A stretch of 64,000 nucleotides of DNA from Lineus longissimus (taxonomy: Eukaryota > Nemertea > Pilidiophora > Heteronemertea > Lineidae), in assembly GCF_910592395.1 (NCBI RefSeq), contig NC_088312.1:19413292-19477291 (forward strand), in the 5' to 3' direction. Positions within the stretch are counted from its first letter, which is position 1. The number at the start of each line of letters is the position of its first letter. The notes under the pieces are model-generated. The model was not told the origin of the DNA. It ran no database searches and saw nothing but the letters and a program-made list of their open reading frames with translations. A program made the translations under genes and the position numbers. Below, one piece after another: positions 35,401 through 48,784 of this stretch.

Positions 35401-38400
35401 CAGGACATAACAAACTATCCCGTGATTCTCATCGATTTGCTTCATGACGATTTGATAACTGACGCTTACCAAACCGATGAATATTTAACGCGTGATCCCG
35501 GTGATATCGGGGGACTGATGCGATCATGTTAGTCAGTTTGTTGGACCGTCGGGACGGGAGTAGATCACACTGCCTCAACTTAGTTTTGGTTTTAAGGAAT
35601 AACTAAGTAATACGATGGACCCCAAAAGTCAAGTGAGTGTTTTGTTTGATTATGGGTATTTTTGCTTTTTAATATCTTCCTTGAAAACTTTTTGTCAGTT
35701 TTTTTCTAACGATTTGGTTTTGAGAAGTTGACTGGTTGCCTTTCTTTTTGGATTGAAGCCAACTTTTTCATATTTACTAACTAGCCGAATAACATTAATC
35801 AGAGGAATGTCATTACATATCATATTTACTGTATATCGTAATTAGCCTGCTGTTTTAATTGTTGATTTTGACAATATTGTCTGAATGGGGGACATTTTTT
35901 TCACTAATAAGATCAAAGACTTGATGTAATTTACTAATAATGAACCACTTTCCTCATTGGGTTGGTGGTCAAAGGTAAACTTTTATATTCCAGCATAATC
36001 ATCAGAATTCTTCCTCAATCATTATCATTCCATACCCGACCCCTGAATCGGTTCCCTTTTTGCACAATGGACACAATTTAATTGAAGTCGTTTCTATTTT
36101 TAAAAAAAACATTTTGGTATCGACACTTTCGTTATACGTACATGTATATACCATAAACCACTGAATTTTGGCGGTCATTTTTTTCTGCAGACATGCGAAT
36201 AATATCGATTCGCAAAGACTAAAATCGCGAAAATTAAATCTTTTATTGTAGAAACCAGCTATGGAAGTCGACAAAACAAATATCTTATCTTAGTATGTTT
36301 AAAAAATTATTTAGAAATTTTCGCAATCGACAAAATTTGATAGGCGCTAAAAAGCGGTAGACAATATCAAAATGTGCCTGATGTGTATGAGCGAAATTAT
36401 AGGTACTTGGCCTACTAGTTCGCTTGGATGTGACTGTATCTCTTAATTATCACAATCGCTGGTGTCCCAATAATTCTACAAAAAAGTTTCTCTGCTAATT
36501 TCCCGCAAACGTCCCAATTGACATCCTTACAAAACAACAAAGTTTCATAACTTATACTATTTCATAAGAATCGTGGTTGAATAATAGGCAGGTTTCGCAA
36601 TCTGTGGACGAACGACGAAGTTCGAAGGTCTGTGGTGTCATCAACTCCAGTGTGTTCGATACTCGTAGTTCTTTTATACTATAGAACGAATCGGGAAGTC
36701 GCATTTGCGAAGTTGGTCGTAGCTCTTCGTAAGACTTTCGAAACCTGCCGCGCCGACATGACGAAGCCATTTAGATTGTTTCTGCGTTTATTTAATTCTA
36801 ATCAGCTCTTCACATGTGATCTGGTAGGTGACCGAATATTCACCTACCGGTATTGGAATTGGTTCCTCAATTTGTCATTATCAAATCGAAGTTGACCCAT
36901 AATCATGAAAATGCTGAAAAATTAATCTACATGTATAACATGTAAGTGCATAAACTATGGGGCATGGATACATTATAAGGACGTCCAATGGTAACGTTTT
37001 CGAACTTGTTTTCCGAGAAAGAGGATATTTTAATCATTTAAAACTCCATCAAATTATTCAGCTTATTGATGGATAATTTTCATCAGGGTTTCTGCATTCG
37101 AATGCTGGACTGAATTCATGACATGACATGACGAGGCGCCATATTTTTGTCAGAATGTGCGGCCTAAAAATATGCAATATCAATTTAACTATACATGTAG
37201 TTTGTTTATAGTTTGGGCCCGAAGAGTAGCGATACTTTCACGGGCCTCTCTTGAAAGCTGCATGTCAATTAAGGTTCACAGCGGCTGAGATTTCTCTCAG
37301 AAACCTTGACAAACCAAACTTGGTTATGATAAGTGTCTTTTGTAGGTCAGACAAGTTACACAAGTTACAGGTACAGTCGTGGGAAACGCACTTTTTACCG
37401 GAAAACTCGCAAAACACAAATATTTATAAACTTTCACCGGTTCACTGGGAGATATTTGCTATTGGAAATCGTTTAAATTATCACCGAATCGACTCTCTGG
37501 TTTTCTCTATTGTATTCAAATATTGATTATGGGTAACAATCACCAATGTTACATCGGTGTAAACGTTTGAAATGTCTTGGGATAGAGTGTCATGGGACGA
37601 AGGACTATTAGTGCATTCTTACGCGATGTCATCTCTGAGGTACAATGTGCATGTATTGAGGTTCATGGTTCTTTTTATTTTCTATTTCCCTGACCCGTGA
37701 AATTAGAAATCTTAGAAAGTCTTGAGGAATAATGGCTGTCAAATGGAGTCCAATAAGTTATGAATATGTCTCTTGTTTTTTTTGTTCCAGAGTTCACCAG
37801 TGACGTCATGTATTTTCTCTCTGAAAGATGGAATCGGGGATCTGGTAAAAGCACTGCAGGTTCTTCAGGTAAACATGTTACTTGTACATCTGCCGATTCT
37901 TCTAGGTGGAGACCACCGGTAACCTCACGCCGGTGTTCGACGTTAGGGGACGCCATAACGAGACTTTCTTCTCGGTGGCTATAAACACTTTGATTAGCAG
38001 AAAAAAACAAGAAAAAAATCCAAAGTCGGCGAAACCATTGCACTTATTCATGGAAAAGAATCTCTGGCCGCGCTGGCGTTCAATAACGAAAATGGCAGCT
38101 GATTTCTTTGCAAATCGCTACATCAAGCCTTTTTTCCCGCAGTTATAAAGTTTTGTATTCCCTGAAACTCAGTATCGGGGAGTGAAGACAACAGCAGTGT
38201 TTACACCAGTTAGACCACTACCGCAATCTCTGTCACCAAATTACGGCGGGTCTCCCCAATTTGCATATAGAGCGCTTGTCAGTGTGATAACCATCGAATA
38301 GCGACATTACAGCGGTGAAGGATCAATTTCTCATCAAGATCGAGACAAACATAACGGAGGACTTAAGCTAGAAATCCCCAGTCATTTTATGGTAACTCTC

Positions 38401-41400
38401 GATTAGTTGGTTATGCGGGAAATCGGATACCAATAGTTGATCCTTGCTGATTGCTGTCGGGAGGGTTGGGCAGACTAATGCGGAGATGTCGCACCTATAA
38501 GGCTATCAATACGGCTTTCTGGGTTTGTTTAATGTTTTAGATTCGTGTCAAACGTGAGCGAGACACAGATATGTCATATTTACATGTAGGCTGTAGTTTT
38601 GGATTTGCTTGCTATTTTTATGGGTCCTGAATGGCTAGGCAGATCCATGGTTGTGACTTGCAAATTTGACGCTTGAACTTTGACACGGTGGAGTCGACGA
38701 TAGAATGTTTGAAACTACTAATGTTGCAAGTAAAACGTTATTGCAGGTGATATATTGACACCCAGGGTTTTGACTTAAACTATACATGAAGATTCCAAGC
38801 TTGATACGTGATGCATAACAGTTCATTTTATTAATGGGCAGACTCAAGTTTCCCTTCTTTAAACTTTTCAGAACAGCAAATTAAACATCAAACATATCGA
38901 GACAAGGCCCTCAAAAAAATCCACCTCGCAACTGGAGTATTACGTGGAGTTCGAGACTCAAAATGGCGGCCTGAATGATGTCAAGACGCTGCTGAAGGAA
39001 CAGGTCGCCGATCTAACCATTCCGGAGAATATTACGCCACCGGCCAAAACCCCGAAAGGTGAGTATGATCAAGAATAGTCTTCATAATTTTCGGTACAAT
39101 GAGGTACTGAAACGGACAATCGATCTCGATGATATAATATCAGGTGACTGTATATGTATTTTGTCTAATAATTACCTCTTTTTCTTCTATCTCGTAGTAC
39201 TTATCTTAGCTGGTTGGACACGATGAGGAGGTGTTACCCAACCTCCTATGCCAGTTCTAGATATTTATCAAGTTTCTTTTTCAAAAAGTTACATGTACAT
39301 GTAAAAAATACGCACTTCAAAGATGTGCAATGGGAAACTTGACATATGAAGTGTCATATTTAAACAAAGCGCCCCCCCCGTCAGAAGGTGGCGTTTACCC
39401 CTCCCTCTCTCCCATGACCAATGACCAAAATCGTACATAATGACCCTGGTGAGTAGTACACTAAATTCCGTCCGCAGTAACCACTTTCCTTTTCAGCAAC
39501 ATTCAGGATCTCCTGTCGCATTGGCCAATCAAAAGTTTCCAATCCTGCAGTAGTGGCACAGTGTTCAGATTTAAACCAATCACAACACAGAAATGTTGCA
39601 ATAGTTTGTACCTTACTGAGTTTACCGGTCTCAATAGATAAATTCATCCTTTTCTCTTATTGACATTGCACCCATGTTTGGAATAGTACCGGCAGAGCAT
39701 TGGCCTTCAACCAAAGGTAAAAAACACAATTTTGAGGTCCTCCCCGTCGAAAATATCGATAGGATTCTTATAAGATTATTACACGTTGTCATATCAGTTA
39801 AGGTTGTGTACATTTTCGTATACATATGCAGTTTTTACGATATTTATAAGATTCTTATAATATTCTCAGTTTAAAGTGACAACTCGGGCGTGGGATTCAC
39901 CTGACCGAGAGGAAAGTAACCCTTGCCACCATGCGGAGCCACTTGTAGTATCACACCAATGCTGATCTCTATGATTTTCTCCAGCGTTACGTGCATTACA
40001 GTTTCGGACAAGGCTTGTGAATTTCAGATAGGCTCATGGTTACACCCCATTCTAGTGCATTGTTCATTGCGTGCAGTTCAACGATAAAGTAATTGATGTA
40101 CATGTATCTTCAAGTCATACGCAAGTTTCTGAATTGAACCCTATGGCATGCTCTGTTGTCTACATGTTCATCAGGCCAATTCAAGCTCACTGATTTGCGC
40201 CAGACCTTTCAACAGGAAATGAGAAGGTGCCGACATTTTCACCGCCCGGGAAAGTGTGAAAAGTGGGCTGAATGGCTGGTTGGTGAGAAATCCCCGTTAA
40301 CTGAGAATCGTACAAGAACCCTGTATAGAAAATTTGATACAATATCAGATAACAATCTTATAAGATCCGATCGGGATTATTTATCAGGTCATCCCCGACT
40401 CGTTGTTGAGTTGTCCTCGTTTCATAACTCATCCGCATCGATGTATTACTTTTGTGATTGTTTTGGGATCGTAAGCAAAAAGTGTTAAATTTTACAAAAC
40501 GTACCGAATTTGATATCTTTCTATATACATGTATTTCTTTAATGAGAATTCTGTCCATCTAGTAAGTTGCATTCATGTAAATACATACAGTGAAAAACAA
40601 GTTGATCCTGAAAATATCTGAAATACGAATACTTTTTAATGAAAAATAGTTATTGTACTCTACAAATGTACTCAACTCATTTGATCACGACAGAAAACAC
40701 TCTCAGCGCTTTTTAATCAGCAACCGACACGAATATGACCTCAAACGACCATACTTATCATCCGAAAATTTGAAATCGTTAAATTTCAAATTTTGAGGTG
40801 AATTTCAGATGTTTCTGAAATTTTACAATAGTCCTTGTTTCCGATCCCGTTGTTTTATTTTTAAATTTCTTTTTTAACATTTTGTGTTTTTTCTTTCAAT
40901 TCCTAATATTTCTTCTTATTTTTTGAACACCTCATTGTATATTGTGCAGTTGTCAAGAAATTGCATATGTAACGCCAATTTAACTTGGTAATAGGATCAC
41001 ATAAGCACTCCAATCCGCTTACAACAAAGTAATGTAGATATAGTATTCTATGTTTTATTACATGTGTTCATCAACAATTTACATGTAGTAAGAATGTGGG
41101 ATTCGATTTGGTTACGATGTCACTGTATGTAGTTGGATTTCGCGTGATCATACGGGATTTCAGTTAAGTCTTTACACGTATTACATAAACATAGTAATTA
41201 ATGATTACGTAATCGACAATACCTCTGATGAGTCTGCATTCCAAAGCAAGTCATACGTCACCAGCATTGATGACTCCAGAGAGATATGATTGTGGACAAT
41301 GACTATATTAGTAATTATCTTATTAATTTGATTTGAGGTATTCTCTGTAACGATTTTATAGCTTAGAATATATATCAAGACCTCTGGCCAGGTGAGGATA

Positions 41401-44400
41401 GTGAGAAATTGGCCGTTATGCGGCACTAATCTAGCGCTACACAACTGCGGTTGCGTATCTCATCGACTCACATGCACTTACATTTGAATATTCTCTTAAC
41501 GTGTTACAGAAGTTACAGTAGAAAAAGGGGACACATACCAGCTTATAATATAATGATAAACAAAATATGTCAAACTTGTCACGACATGTATCTTTTTACA
41601 CATTCTTACATGTTTATTGTATTTCCAGATGAATGTCCCTGGTTCCCTAAGAGTGTATCGGAACTGGATCAGACTTCAAATCGTGTTCTTATGTACGGTG
41701 CCGATCTTGATGCTGAGCACCCGGTGAGCAGGATACCTCTTTCCCTTTTGTAAATTTGGAAGCAAAATAAGCAGTGGCCTAAAACCCGGAGGGTCTAACC
41801 CATGATACTTAAAGGGCAATCGATATTCTCCTCAGAAGACTTAGAAAAGAATGTCCAAGTTGCTATATGTATATAGATGCAGATGTTTCAATTTTATTGG
41901 AAGTGCTCAGTCAAAGCAGAGTCTATGACCGTTTGCCTGCGGTCTTCAGCCAAATAGGCCTACTTGTAAATTGTGAGTTATCTCCGGTGTCTTCCGTGAT
42001 TTGATACAAGGCACGGGGGGGGGGGGGAGGGGGCTATTAACCAACACTTCGAGAACAACTGGCATCGTCGTCGATACAATGTGATCACTGGAAAAGAATA
42101 CCGAAGTTGATATAGATACTTGAGGCTTCTATTCTATGGAAAAGGCTCAGTCATATAACATAATCAATGACCATTTGCCAGTCTTCACCCAAAGATTTAT
42201 TGTTCTGGGACTTGCATATCAATGAGACTAGTGTTTTACTTTACAACCAGTGTGGTTTGTTATCTCTGGTGTCTTCCGAAATTAGATTCAATGGCAACAT
42301 ATTGCATATTTAGAGCTGGCCAACTTTATCATACTCATAACCTTTTTCCAATCACAGGGTTTCAAAGACGAAGTATACAGGAAACGACGGATATTATTCG
42401 CCGAAATTGCATTTAACTTTAAACAGTGAGTGATTTTTTCATAAAAGTTAACAAGAGTATTTCTTTATTATCTATTTCTTTTGTAAAGAACTATTGGTCC
42501 GAAGTTTGACTCTCCTAGGCCAATTATTGAGGAAACAAGGGGGTATCCTTTTCATAGCCCAAAGCCTAGACTATCGTGGAACATACTTGGTGGAACAAGA
42601 AATCACTTTAAACACTTCAGCAACAAGGCAAGCATTTTAAAGTCCTGTCAACTCTGTTGCTTGCACTCTGATCCTTGAAAACGCTGTTTGGAATCAGAAA
42701 CATGGGCGAGTTGCTAATGGAACACCTCAATTTAAGCTGGCATTTCTTTTTTCTAGCGGTCATCCAATCCCAAGGGTGGAATACACAGAGGAAGAAAACC
42801 GAACATGGTAAGCTCCTTATGAGGGTAAACGCCCCAAGGGAAAATCCCTGAACGCCCAACACATCGGTTCCAGATCGTTATGTGACCCGGTGTAACATCT
42901 GTGGTTGTTTCCCATGTGTCAGTGTTTCCAAACAATAGGCAGCTAGAGAGACCATGACTTTTCAATAGGGGGAAACACAGAAAAACTTGTCAATCTATCT
43001 TTTAGCGTTCCCAAACAATGAGGGGAAACACTCAAAAATAGAAACACTCAAAAACATTACACCGGCCGAAGGACCTTTGCAGGGGCAATCAACTTTTGCT
43101 ATGTAATTCTGAAATACAGCAATGCTCCTACATGTAAACCAACATCTCGTTACATGCAAACTGATCGATGTAATTTCAGGAGCACCATCTACCGGGAGCT
43201 AAGGGAACTTTACAAGACTCATGCTTGCCGACAACAAAGAGAAAATCTGCCGTTGCTGGAGCAAAACTGTGGATACGGGTAAGTCATGATCAGTTACTTT
43301 TCGGTAGAATATTTCTCGACTCCCGCACAGTCGCGTATTCACTACGTCATTTAATACATGACTGCCAACACAGGTTGCCATTTTGGATATGATACTCCAC
43401 AATTCATGGCGTAGATCACAGGTGTTTGGAGATACCAGATTCAGCGGTCGATTAGCCCAGAATACACATAACCTAACTGCACTGCTCTTTTATAGCAATC
43501 TATATGTGCGAGGATGTATAGCATACATGTGCATATGTAGCAAATATGCGCTACACACCCGTGATATGTTTATGGTGACTGATCGATCGCTGATTGATCT
43601 GTTTATTCAGATAATGTCACGCACCGGTGACACATCCGGAACCTCATGGCTTAGTGAAACTCCGTGTTGGCAGAGAGAATATCATTCCATCTACTTGAAG
43701 AATGGGTAATTTCACGAAACTGTGACGATGTTAATGTTATCTGATAATTACGAGGATGCATTTTTCAGTGAAAGGGCATGGGTCGGATCACCCTTGGTCC
43801 TGAGGCAGAGAAAGCATTCATTATTCTTTTTTGTATGCGTATTTCAGTGACAAGGCCATCCCACAACTCGACGACGTCTCCCGCTTCTTGCAAAAACGAA
43901 CGGGGTTTCAACTTCGCCCTGTGGCTGGCTATCTCTCGTCACGTGACTTTCTAGCCGGGTTGGCATTTCGAGTTTTCCACTGTACACAATATATCAGGCA
44001 CAGTAGTGATCCGTTCTATACTCCCGAACCGTAAGTGTACAAAAGAGCAATAGAGAGCTGCAGGGGCAGCGGGTATATGCGTATTTTTCAAGCATAAAAT
44101 AGAACAAAAAGCAGTGTAAATTGGAATGATGCAAACTCTGCATTTTGCCAGTTACAACAAGGTCGCGGCGCAGTACATGTTTTCTTCCCTCTTCATCGAG
44201 TTTTGAATATGTACTGCAAGACATCTCAAAAACTTAATTGGTCGAGTATTTTTTCAGGGATTGTTGCCACGAACTCCTTGGCCACATGCCCCTGTTGGCG
44301 GACAAGACGTTTGCCCAGTTCGCCCAGGAGATTGGTCTTGCTTCATTAGGTGCTTCCGATGAGGAAGTGGCGAGACTGGCCACGGTAGGTACAATCATTA

Positions 44401-45598
44401 GTGGACTGCTGCGCAGTCCATCGCATTTTACGGATAACCACGACATCATACTACTAATCCAAAACTGAGAATGAACAAGTAAATGTATACGAAGCTGATG
44501 ATAGGACCACATTTTCAAGAGATTCAGCGCTGTGGTTTTTTCAATATTACTATGATATCGACACGGAGTATTTGTCTTTTTCTTCATTTCAGTGTTTTTT
44601 CTTCACCATTGAGTTCGGTTTATGTAAGGAGAACAGTGAGATGCGGGTGTACGGTGCAGGGCTCCTTTCCTCTGTTGGCGAATTACGGGTGAGTTAACTG
44701 TAAATGTAGTATCGAATTGCTTTACCGATTCTGATTGTGCAGACGCTCCTATATAAAATCACCTAAAATGACGGACGGTAGTTTCAAAATCAACTTTTGT
44801 AGCAGCGAGGAGTCATGCAAAGAAAATTGCAAACTGCACTCTGGCATAATTGTAATGTGATCAATAACGCGGCTGGGAGTGGCGCTATGATCGAACTCCT
44901 GAGGTGAAAATGATTGGCATTGTCTTACCCTTGTACACTTCCAGCACGTTCTCTCCGACAAGGCAGTGGTGAAGCAATTTGAACCAGAAGTGACATCCAA
45001 GCAAGAATGCAAAATCACAACATACCAAGACTGTTACTTTTCCACGGGAAGCTTCGAGGAAGCCACGTTCAAAATGAGGTAGGGAAGTTAGTGATACATT
45101 TGCATTAATGTCAAATGAATCTTAGCCCATTGAAAGGAAGTAGGTGATGGACGATATCAAACTTTACGATAACACCACCTGTAGCCACTCATCTAAACTC
45201 GTCTTAGAAATATGGCTTGTTCTCAAGCATGTATATACACGGGATACAGTCTATAGATAGAGAATAGACCCAATGAGAGTTTGTTCATAGGGTATTTGTT
45301 TATTTTTGTCCTGAATGCTTTGGGCTCTGCGGTGCAAACTACGTGTCGGATGTATTTGAAGTTTAGTTTTCATGGATTTGTGCATTGCGACAGAACAGGA
45401 GTTTATTGGTTCTTTAACCCCTTTTCTGTTTTCAGGGAGTACGCGAAGTCAATCAAGCGGCCTTTCGAGCTGAAATACGATCCTTACACCAACAGTGTCG
45501 AAGTCTTGGACACTGCTGCCAGCCTCAAAAGGGCAGTGGAGGAGGTACAGGAAACCCTGTTAGTGATATCGAGTGCTTTGAGCAAGATTACACACTAA
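32483..45598 (+). CDS. Tph: Tryptophan 5-hydroxylase (rate-limiting enzyme of serotonin synthesis)
   Basis: Twelve exons with matching phases: 32483-32572, 37791-37868, 38872-39058, 41629-41723, 42358-42425, 42757-42807, 43180-43278, 43848-44030, 44258-44384, 44593-44688, 44945-45078, 45436-45598; 456 residues, as expected for the family. It converts L-tryptophan to 5-hydroxytryptophan with iron, oxygen and tetrahydrobiopterin in the cytosol. Exons 2-3 form the ACT-type regulatory domain. The catalytic domain starts at [11 protein letters not shown]. The iron ligands are His288 and His293 in HELLGH and Glu333 in FTIEFGLCK, with the family spacing of 5 and 40. Tryptophan-type rather than phenylalanine- or tyrosine-type signatures are [15 protein letters not shown] and [11 protein letters not shown]. 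The C-terminus is a short tetramerisation-like helix. Exon 1 contains GYSNIED, like the SYIED of phenylalanine hydroxylase. Intact, no lesion seen. Confidence 0.95.
34026..34620. repeat. Diverged direct repeats with caggtttcg ends
   Basis: 34034-34140 and 34424-34612 share caggtttcg(t/c)aaccc and, further on, cgacccg(a/g)actc(t/c)gttacacca followed by gggaggt(a/t)acgga. They are related by their ends to the element at 36587-36749. They lie in intron 1 of the tryptophan hydroxylase gene. Confidence 0.55.
35615..35632 (+). other. Tph: Candidate alternative first coding exon of tryptophan hydroxylase
   Basis: ATG in a good context followed by six codons (MDPKSQ) and the donor GTGAGT, ending in phase 0 and so able to splice to the same exon at 37791. 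Using it would give a 432-residue protein lacking the 30-residue N-terminus. It is short, so it rests only on ATG context, donor and phase. Confidence 0.4.
36587..36749. mobile_element. 163-bp MITE with ggcaggtttcg termini
   Basis: Starts ggcaggtttcg and ends cgaaacctgcc, with partly complementary interior. No coding. Related ends occur at 34034, 34428 and 30976. Located in intron 1 of the tryptophan hydroxylase gene. Confidence 0.6.
41846..42300. repeat. Diverged tandem duplication in intron 4 of Tph
   Basis: 41846-42010 and 42092-42300 share a series of words in order: agaat..c..agttg.tata, ctcagtca, atgacc.tttgcc, gtcttc..cc.aa, and tgt(t/g)a.t(c/t)tctggtgtcttccg. A poly-G run (42015-42027 and 42029-42033) lies between them. 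Confidence 0.5.
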
Positions 45599-46210
45599 AA
45601 ATACAAAAAGTATTCAACGCGAGCTATACGAGCAACAGAGTTGACCCTCCCGGTCTTCCTCTTCTTGCTGGGCGCCGGTGTAAAAGAAATGCAAGTCCCC
45701 CCCCCCCAAAAAAAATAAGTCCGGTCCTTTTGTTAAAGTGAATAGAGTCGCCTAGTTCCTTTGTTGAATATTATGTAGCTAACCCTAAACAAACCATTAA
45801 CTACATTCGTTGACAATACACAGCTATTGTATGGGGTCATGCTTTCCTAGGACGTCCATTCCTTTTACACCGGTTAAGTGATTCTACCAAGTGTTGTTTA
45901 TCCCGGAGATATATTGAACTCTTAGGTCTCAAAAGAAACCTGCCTTATAATGATGATAATTATTGTACTAAGTTTTTATCCTAATGAATCTACCATGTAT
46001 AATGATAATCATGGTAATGTGTTCTACCAAGTGCATGGTACGGCATGTTACATAATTATATTCATTTTAGATACCATTATTTATATTACAAAGTAAGTAT
46101 ATTGTACGCGCATATACGTGAATATTAACTGTTATATTTCATGTTTAATCCATTTGTCATATCGAGAAACGATTTATTCGTGTTACTGCTTACTGTAAAG
46201 TATCATATCG

Positions 46211-46216
46211 AATAAA
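46211..46216 (+). terminator. Polyadenylation signal of Tph
   Basis: AATAAA 613 bases after the stop codon at 45598, the first canonical hexamer on the plus strand downstream. The 3' UTR would contain a C-run and A-run at about 45700. Confidence 0.6.
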
Positions 46217-46893
46217 GTCTATATATTGTTGAAGAGTTGGCATTATTGCTTTTTTCTTGATAACTGACAATAGAAGCACAATGGCGCCTTGCATGGTAGA
46301 CCCTAGCAGGATTAATAGGTGAAATCATCTCACCACGAAGACCAAATCGATACAACCACTTTTGGGTTTGAACTGAAAAAGGATTCTAGTGCGCTTTAAT
46401 CTAAACTAATATATTGACCGTTATTGCATTAATAGAACCATAATACCGTTAAACGCCGAGTACCTGGGCCGGACATTTTTTTTTTTTTTTTTTTTCTTAA
46501 ATTTTTTAAAATTTTTATTTATTTTTTTATTTATTTTTTTATTTATTTTATTTACACCAGCTACAAGACCTAATTTAAGGATGGTTCGGCTGCAATTCTA
46601 GGTGCGGCTACATTTCTTGGCAGAGAAAAATTTCAAAATGAAGCCAGTGATAGGGAGCAGCAATGAATAGTTAAGCCTGTTGATTATAGGTAGCAGAGCT
46701 GTTCTACGAGGCATTATTGGCTTTTCAGAGCCTAGGAGAGTAGGCTACCAGTGAATATGCCTGAAAAAACATAAAGGAGGGTCACAGATACCCAACAAAT
46801 GATGAATTAAGATACAAATGGAGGGTTCTTGTCATCGAGAAACGAAAAAAACTTTGAATTCCAAAGGGAAATGATGTGATCTGTCGTCATATG
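46217..46893. other. Intergenic, with T-rich low-complexity tract
   Basis: 46476-46557 is a poly-T run followed by tttattt repeats, possibly the tail of a retroposed element on the minus strand. Nothing else is recognised. Confidence 0.5.
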
Positions 46894-47070
46894 CAATGGA
46901 ACCTCCCTTAGCGGACACCTCTCTATCAAAGGACAGCCTCTCTATTAAGGACACTGCATTTGGTCCCAAGTTTCTTTTACATTCAATTTGACCTCTGTAA
47001 TCAGGACACCTCTCAAGTAAGGACAACATTTGTCATTCCAAAATGTGTCCCTAATAGAGAGGTTCCACTG
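46894..47070. mobile_element. 177-bp MITE, Tc1/mariner-pogo type, copy 2
   Basis: Starts caatggaacctccctta and ends ggttccactg, with internal words such as ctctctattaaggacac shared with 22774-22951. The length is one base shorter than copy 1. More diverged termini suggest an older insertion. Confidence 0.75.
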
Positions 47071-47490
47071 TTTAAATATAACTGATTGAGTCAGCCATGC
47101 AAAATAACTCCATATTCAGGCGGAAAATAGGTCGCGCGGCGTATTGTGTTTCTGGCCTGGAGTCTCTGGTGAATCAAAACGATGAACACTGAGAACAGTC
47201 AATCAGTCTGGGAGATCTGCGCCTCAAAACCCATCTGCCGTTTACACAGGCTGTACATGAGTCAATGAGAGGTGAGATTCAGTCTCGGGATTTATCAGTC
47301 AAAAATATAGTTGTATCAGGTAAGAGGTTGATTTGATTATTCTGGACTCTTTTAAGACGATGATTATTCTTATTTTTTGCTTGGACGATGTACGTGTATG
47401 ATGTACATAGTACATACATACACTGGTATTTTCCTTGCTCGAAGCTCGTACATTGCTTTGTTTGTTTTCCTCATATTCACGCCAAGTCGC

Positions 47491-48037
47491 CTTGACAAGG
47501 GAGTGCCTAATCTGAGAGCCACGAGCCGAAGAGCCCAAGATCCGAAGAGCCCAAGAGCCACGAGCCAGGAAGGACTTCCTTGCAAATTTCGTGCACCTCA
47601 TTGTAATTTTAGGCTTAGGCTTAAAGGGACAGTTATGAGTTAGTCATTCACAAGAGCCTGCTGTGAGCCTATTCAACTTTTTCGCCGGGGGGGGGGGGGG
47701 GGCAAAAGATCTTTGGAGGGGCTGGGGGCAGTAGCAAGTTTAAAATCAGGCTTTCGCAGGCTAGGCATGCCATTTTCCTCGGTCTACTCTAAACAAGACA
47801 GTAGCTCAAATGCATGGAGAATCTAGCACCTCCTCCTCCATTGTTATGTAGGTGATGAGAACCGAAAGGGATTCAGGAAATCAAGACTTCCTATGCAAAG
47901 TATGGGTGGGAGAGGAGACCAGTCATAATTTCACATCTATTAATTCCAGGCGGTGAAGAGCGATGACATATTACGTTGTGACTCGTGGCTCTTGGGCTCT
48001 TGGCTCTCAGATTAGGCACTCCCTCTTGACAACGGCA
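47491..48037. repeat. Inverted repeat with nested short tandem units
   Basis: 47491-47573 and 47980-48037 are inverted copies sharing gggagtgcctaatctgagag and gagcccaagagccacgag. The left arm has an extra tandem copy of a cgaagagcccaaga-like unit. A poly-G run at 47687-47702 lies between the arms. Probably a small foldback element. Confidence 0.6.
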
Positions 48038-48784
48038 CTGGCTCGTCCAGTTATATATCGTCAGTCATCCAATCGTTATTGTTCGAGCATCGCCAGGGCT
48101 ACAGCCTTGGATTTGTGTCTTTCAGTCAAATGTTAATTTTACAACTCTTCAGCCAATCAGAAATAGGATCTGCGTCATGTGATCTACCTGAGGTCATGTG
48201 ACTTGAACAAGCGGCTGGTATAGCAACTCTCAAGTGAGTGTCTTGCTTCGTAATGGGTGGTGAAACCTTTTCAAGAAGTTTCATCCATTCGTGGGAAGTT
48301 TAGGTTTACGTCATAATGTGCTGTTCCATCCAATTTGACACAACCCTTATACCTGGTCATAAATTTGACGGAGTTAGTAATTTTTAAACTCTGCTACGAT
48401 ATGAGGTAAGTGGGATTCTCTCGTATCTACGGTGGATCATTCACATCTTCTTCCCTCAATTCTTGAACTAAAGTGCTATAAGCACCGAATCCAGAGTTTG
48501 ACCCAGCACTTCCTATTATCCCACCTTATTCTTCGGCTCTGTTGTCTCGAAATATACGCAAAAAGAAATGTGGCAAATGCCCTTCTCTTCCTCTGGACAA
48601 GCTCTGTCAGCATATCAACAGTAGCCATCTTTGTATTTTCCCTCCAGAATCAGCAAGGTCATGGTGATTTTATTCTTGGGTAGCCGACCGCAGATGCATG
48701 GATTCAATTAAAACAGAGAGTTAGATGTTTAGTCTGTCTGTGCACTGTTTAGATACTTGACCAACTTGGCCACATCTGCCTTCA
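48038..48784. other. Intergenic stretch
   Basis: No gene, RNA or repeat recognised. An 83-codon frame at 48432-48683 has no domain features. Confidence 0.35.

Noticed and set aside
35170-35532. Open frame of 120 codons
   Set aside because: Residue use looks random and no domain or splice support was seen; it lies in intron 1 of Tph.
40156-40488. Open frame of 110 codons in Tph intron 3
   Set aside because: No known domain, and the flanking Tph exons join in phase without it.
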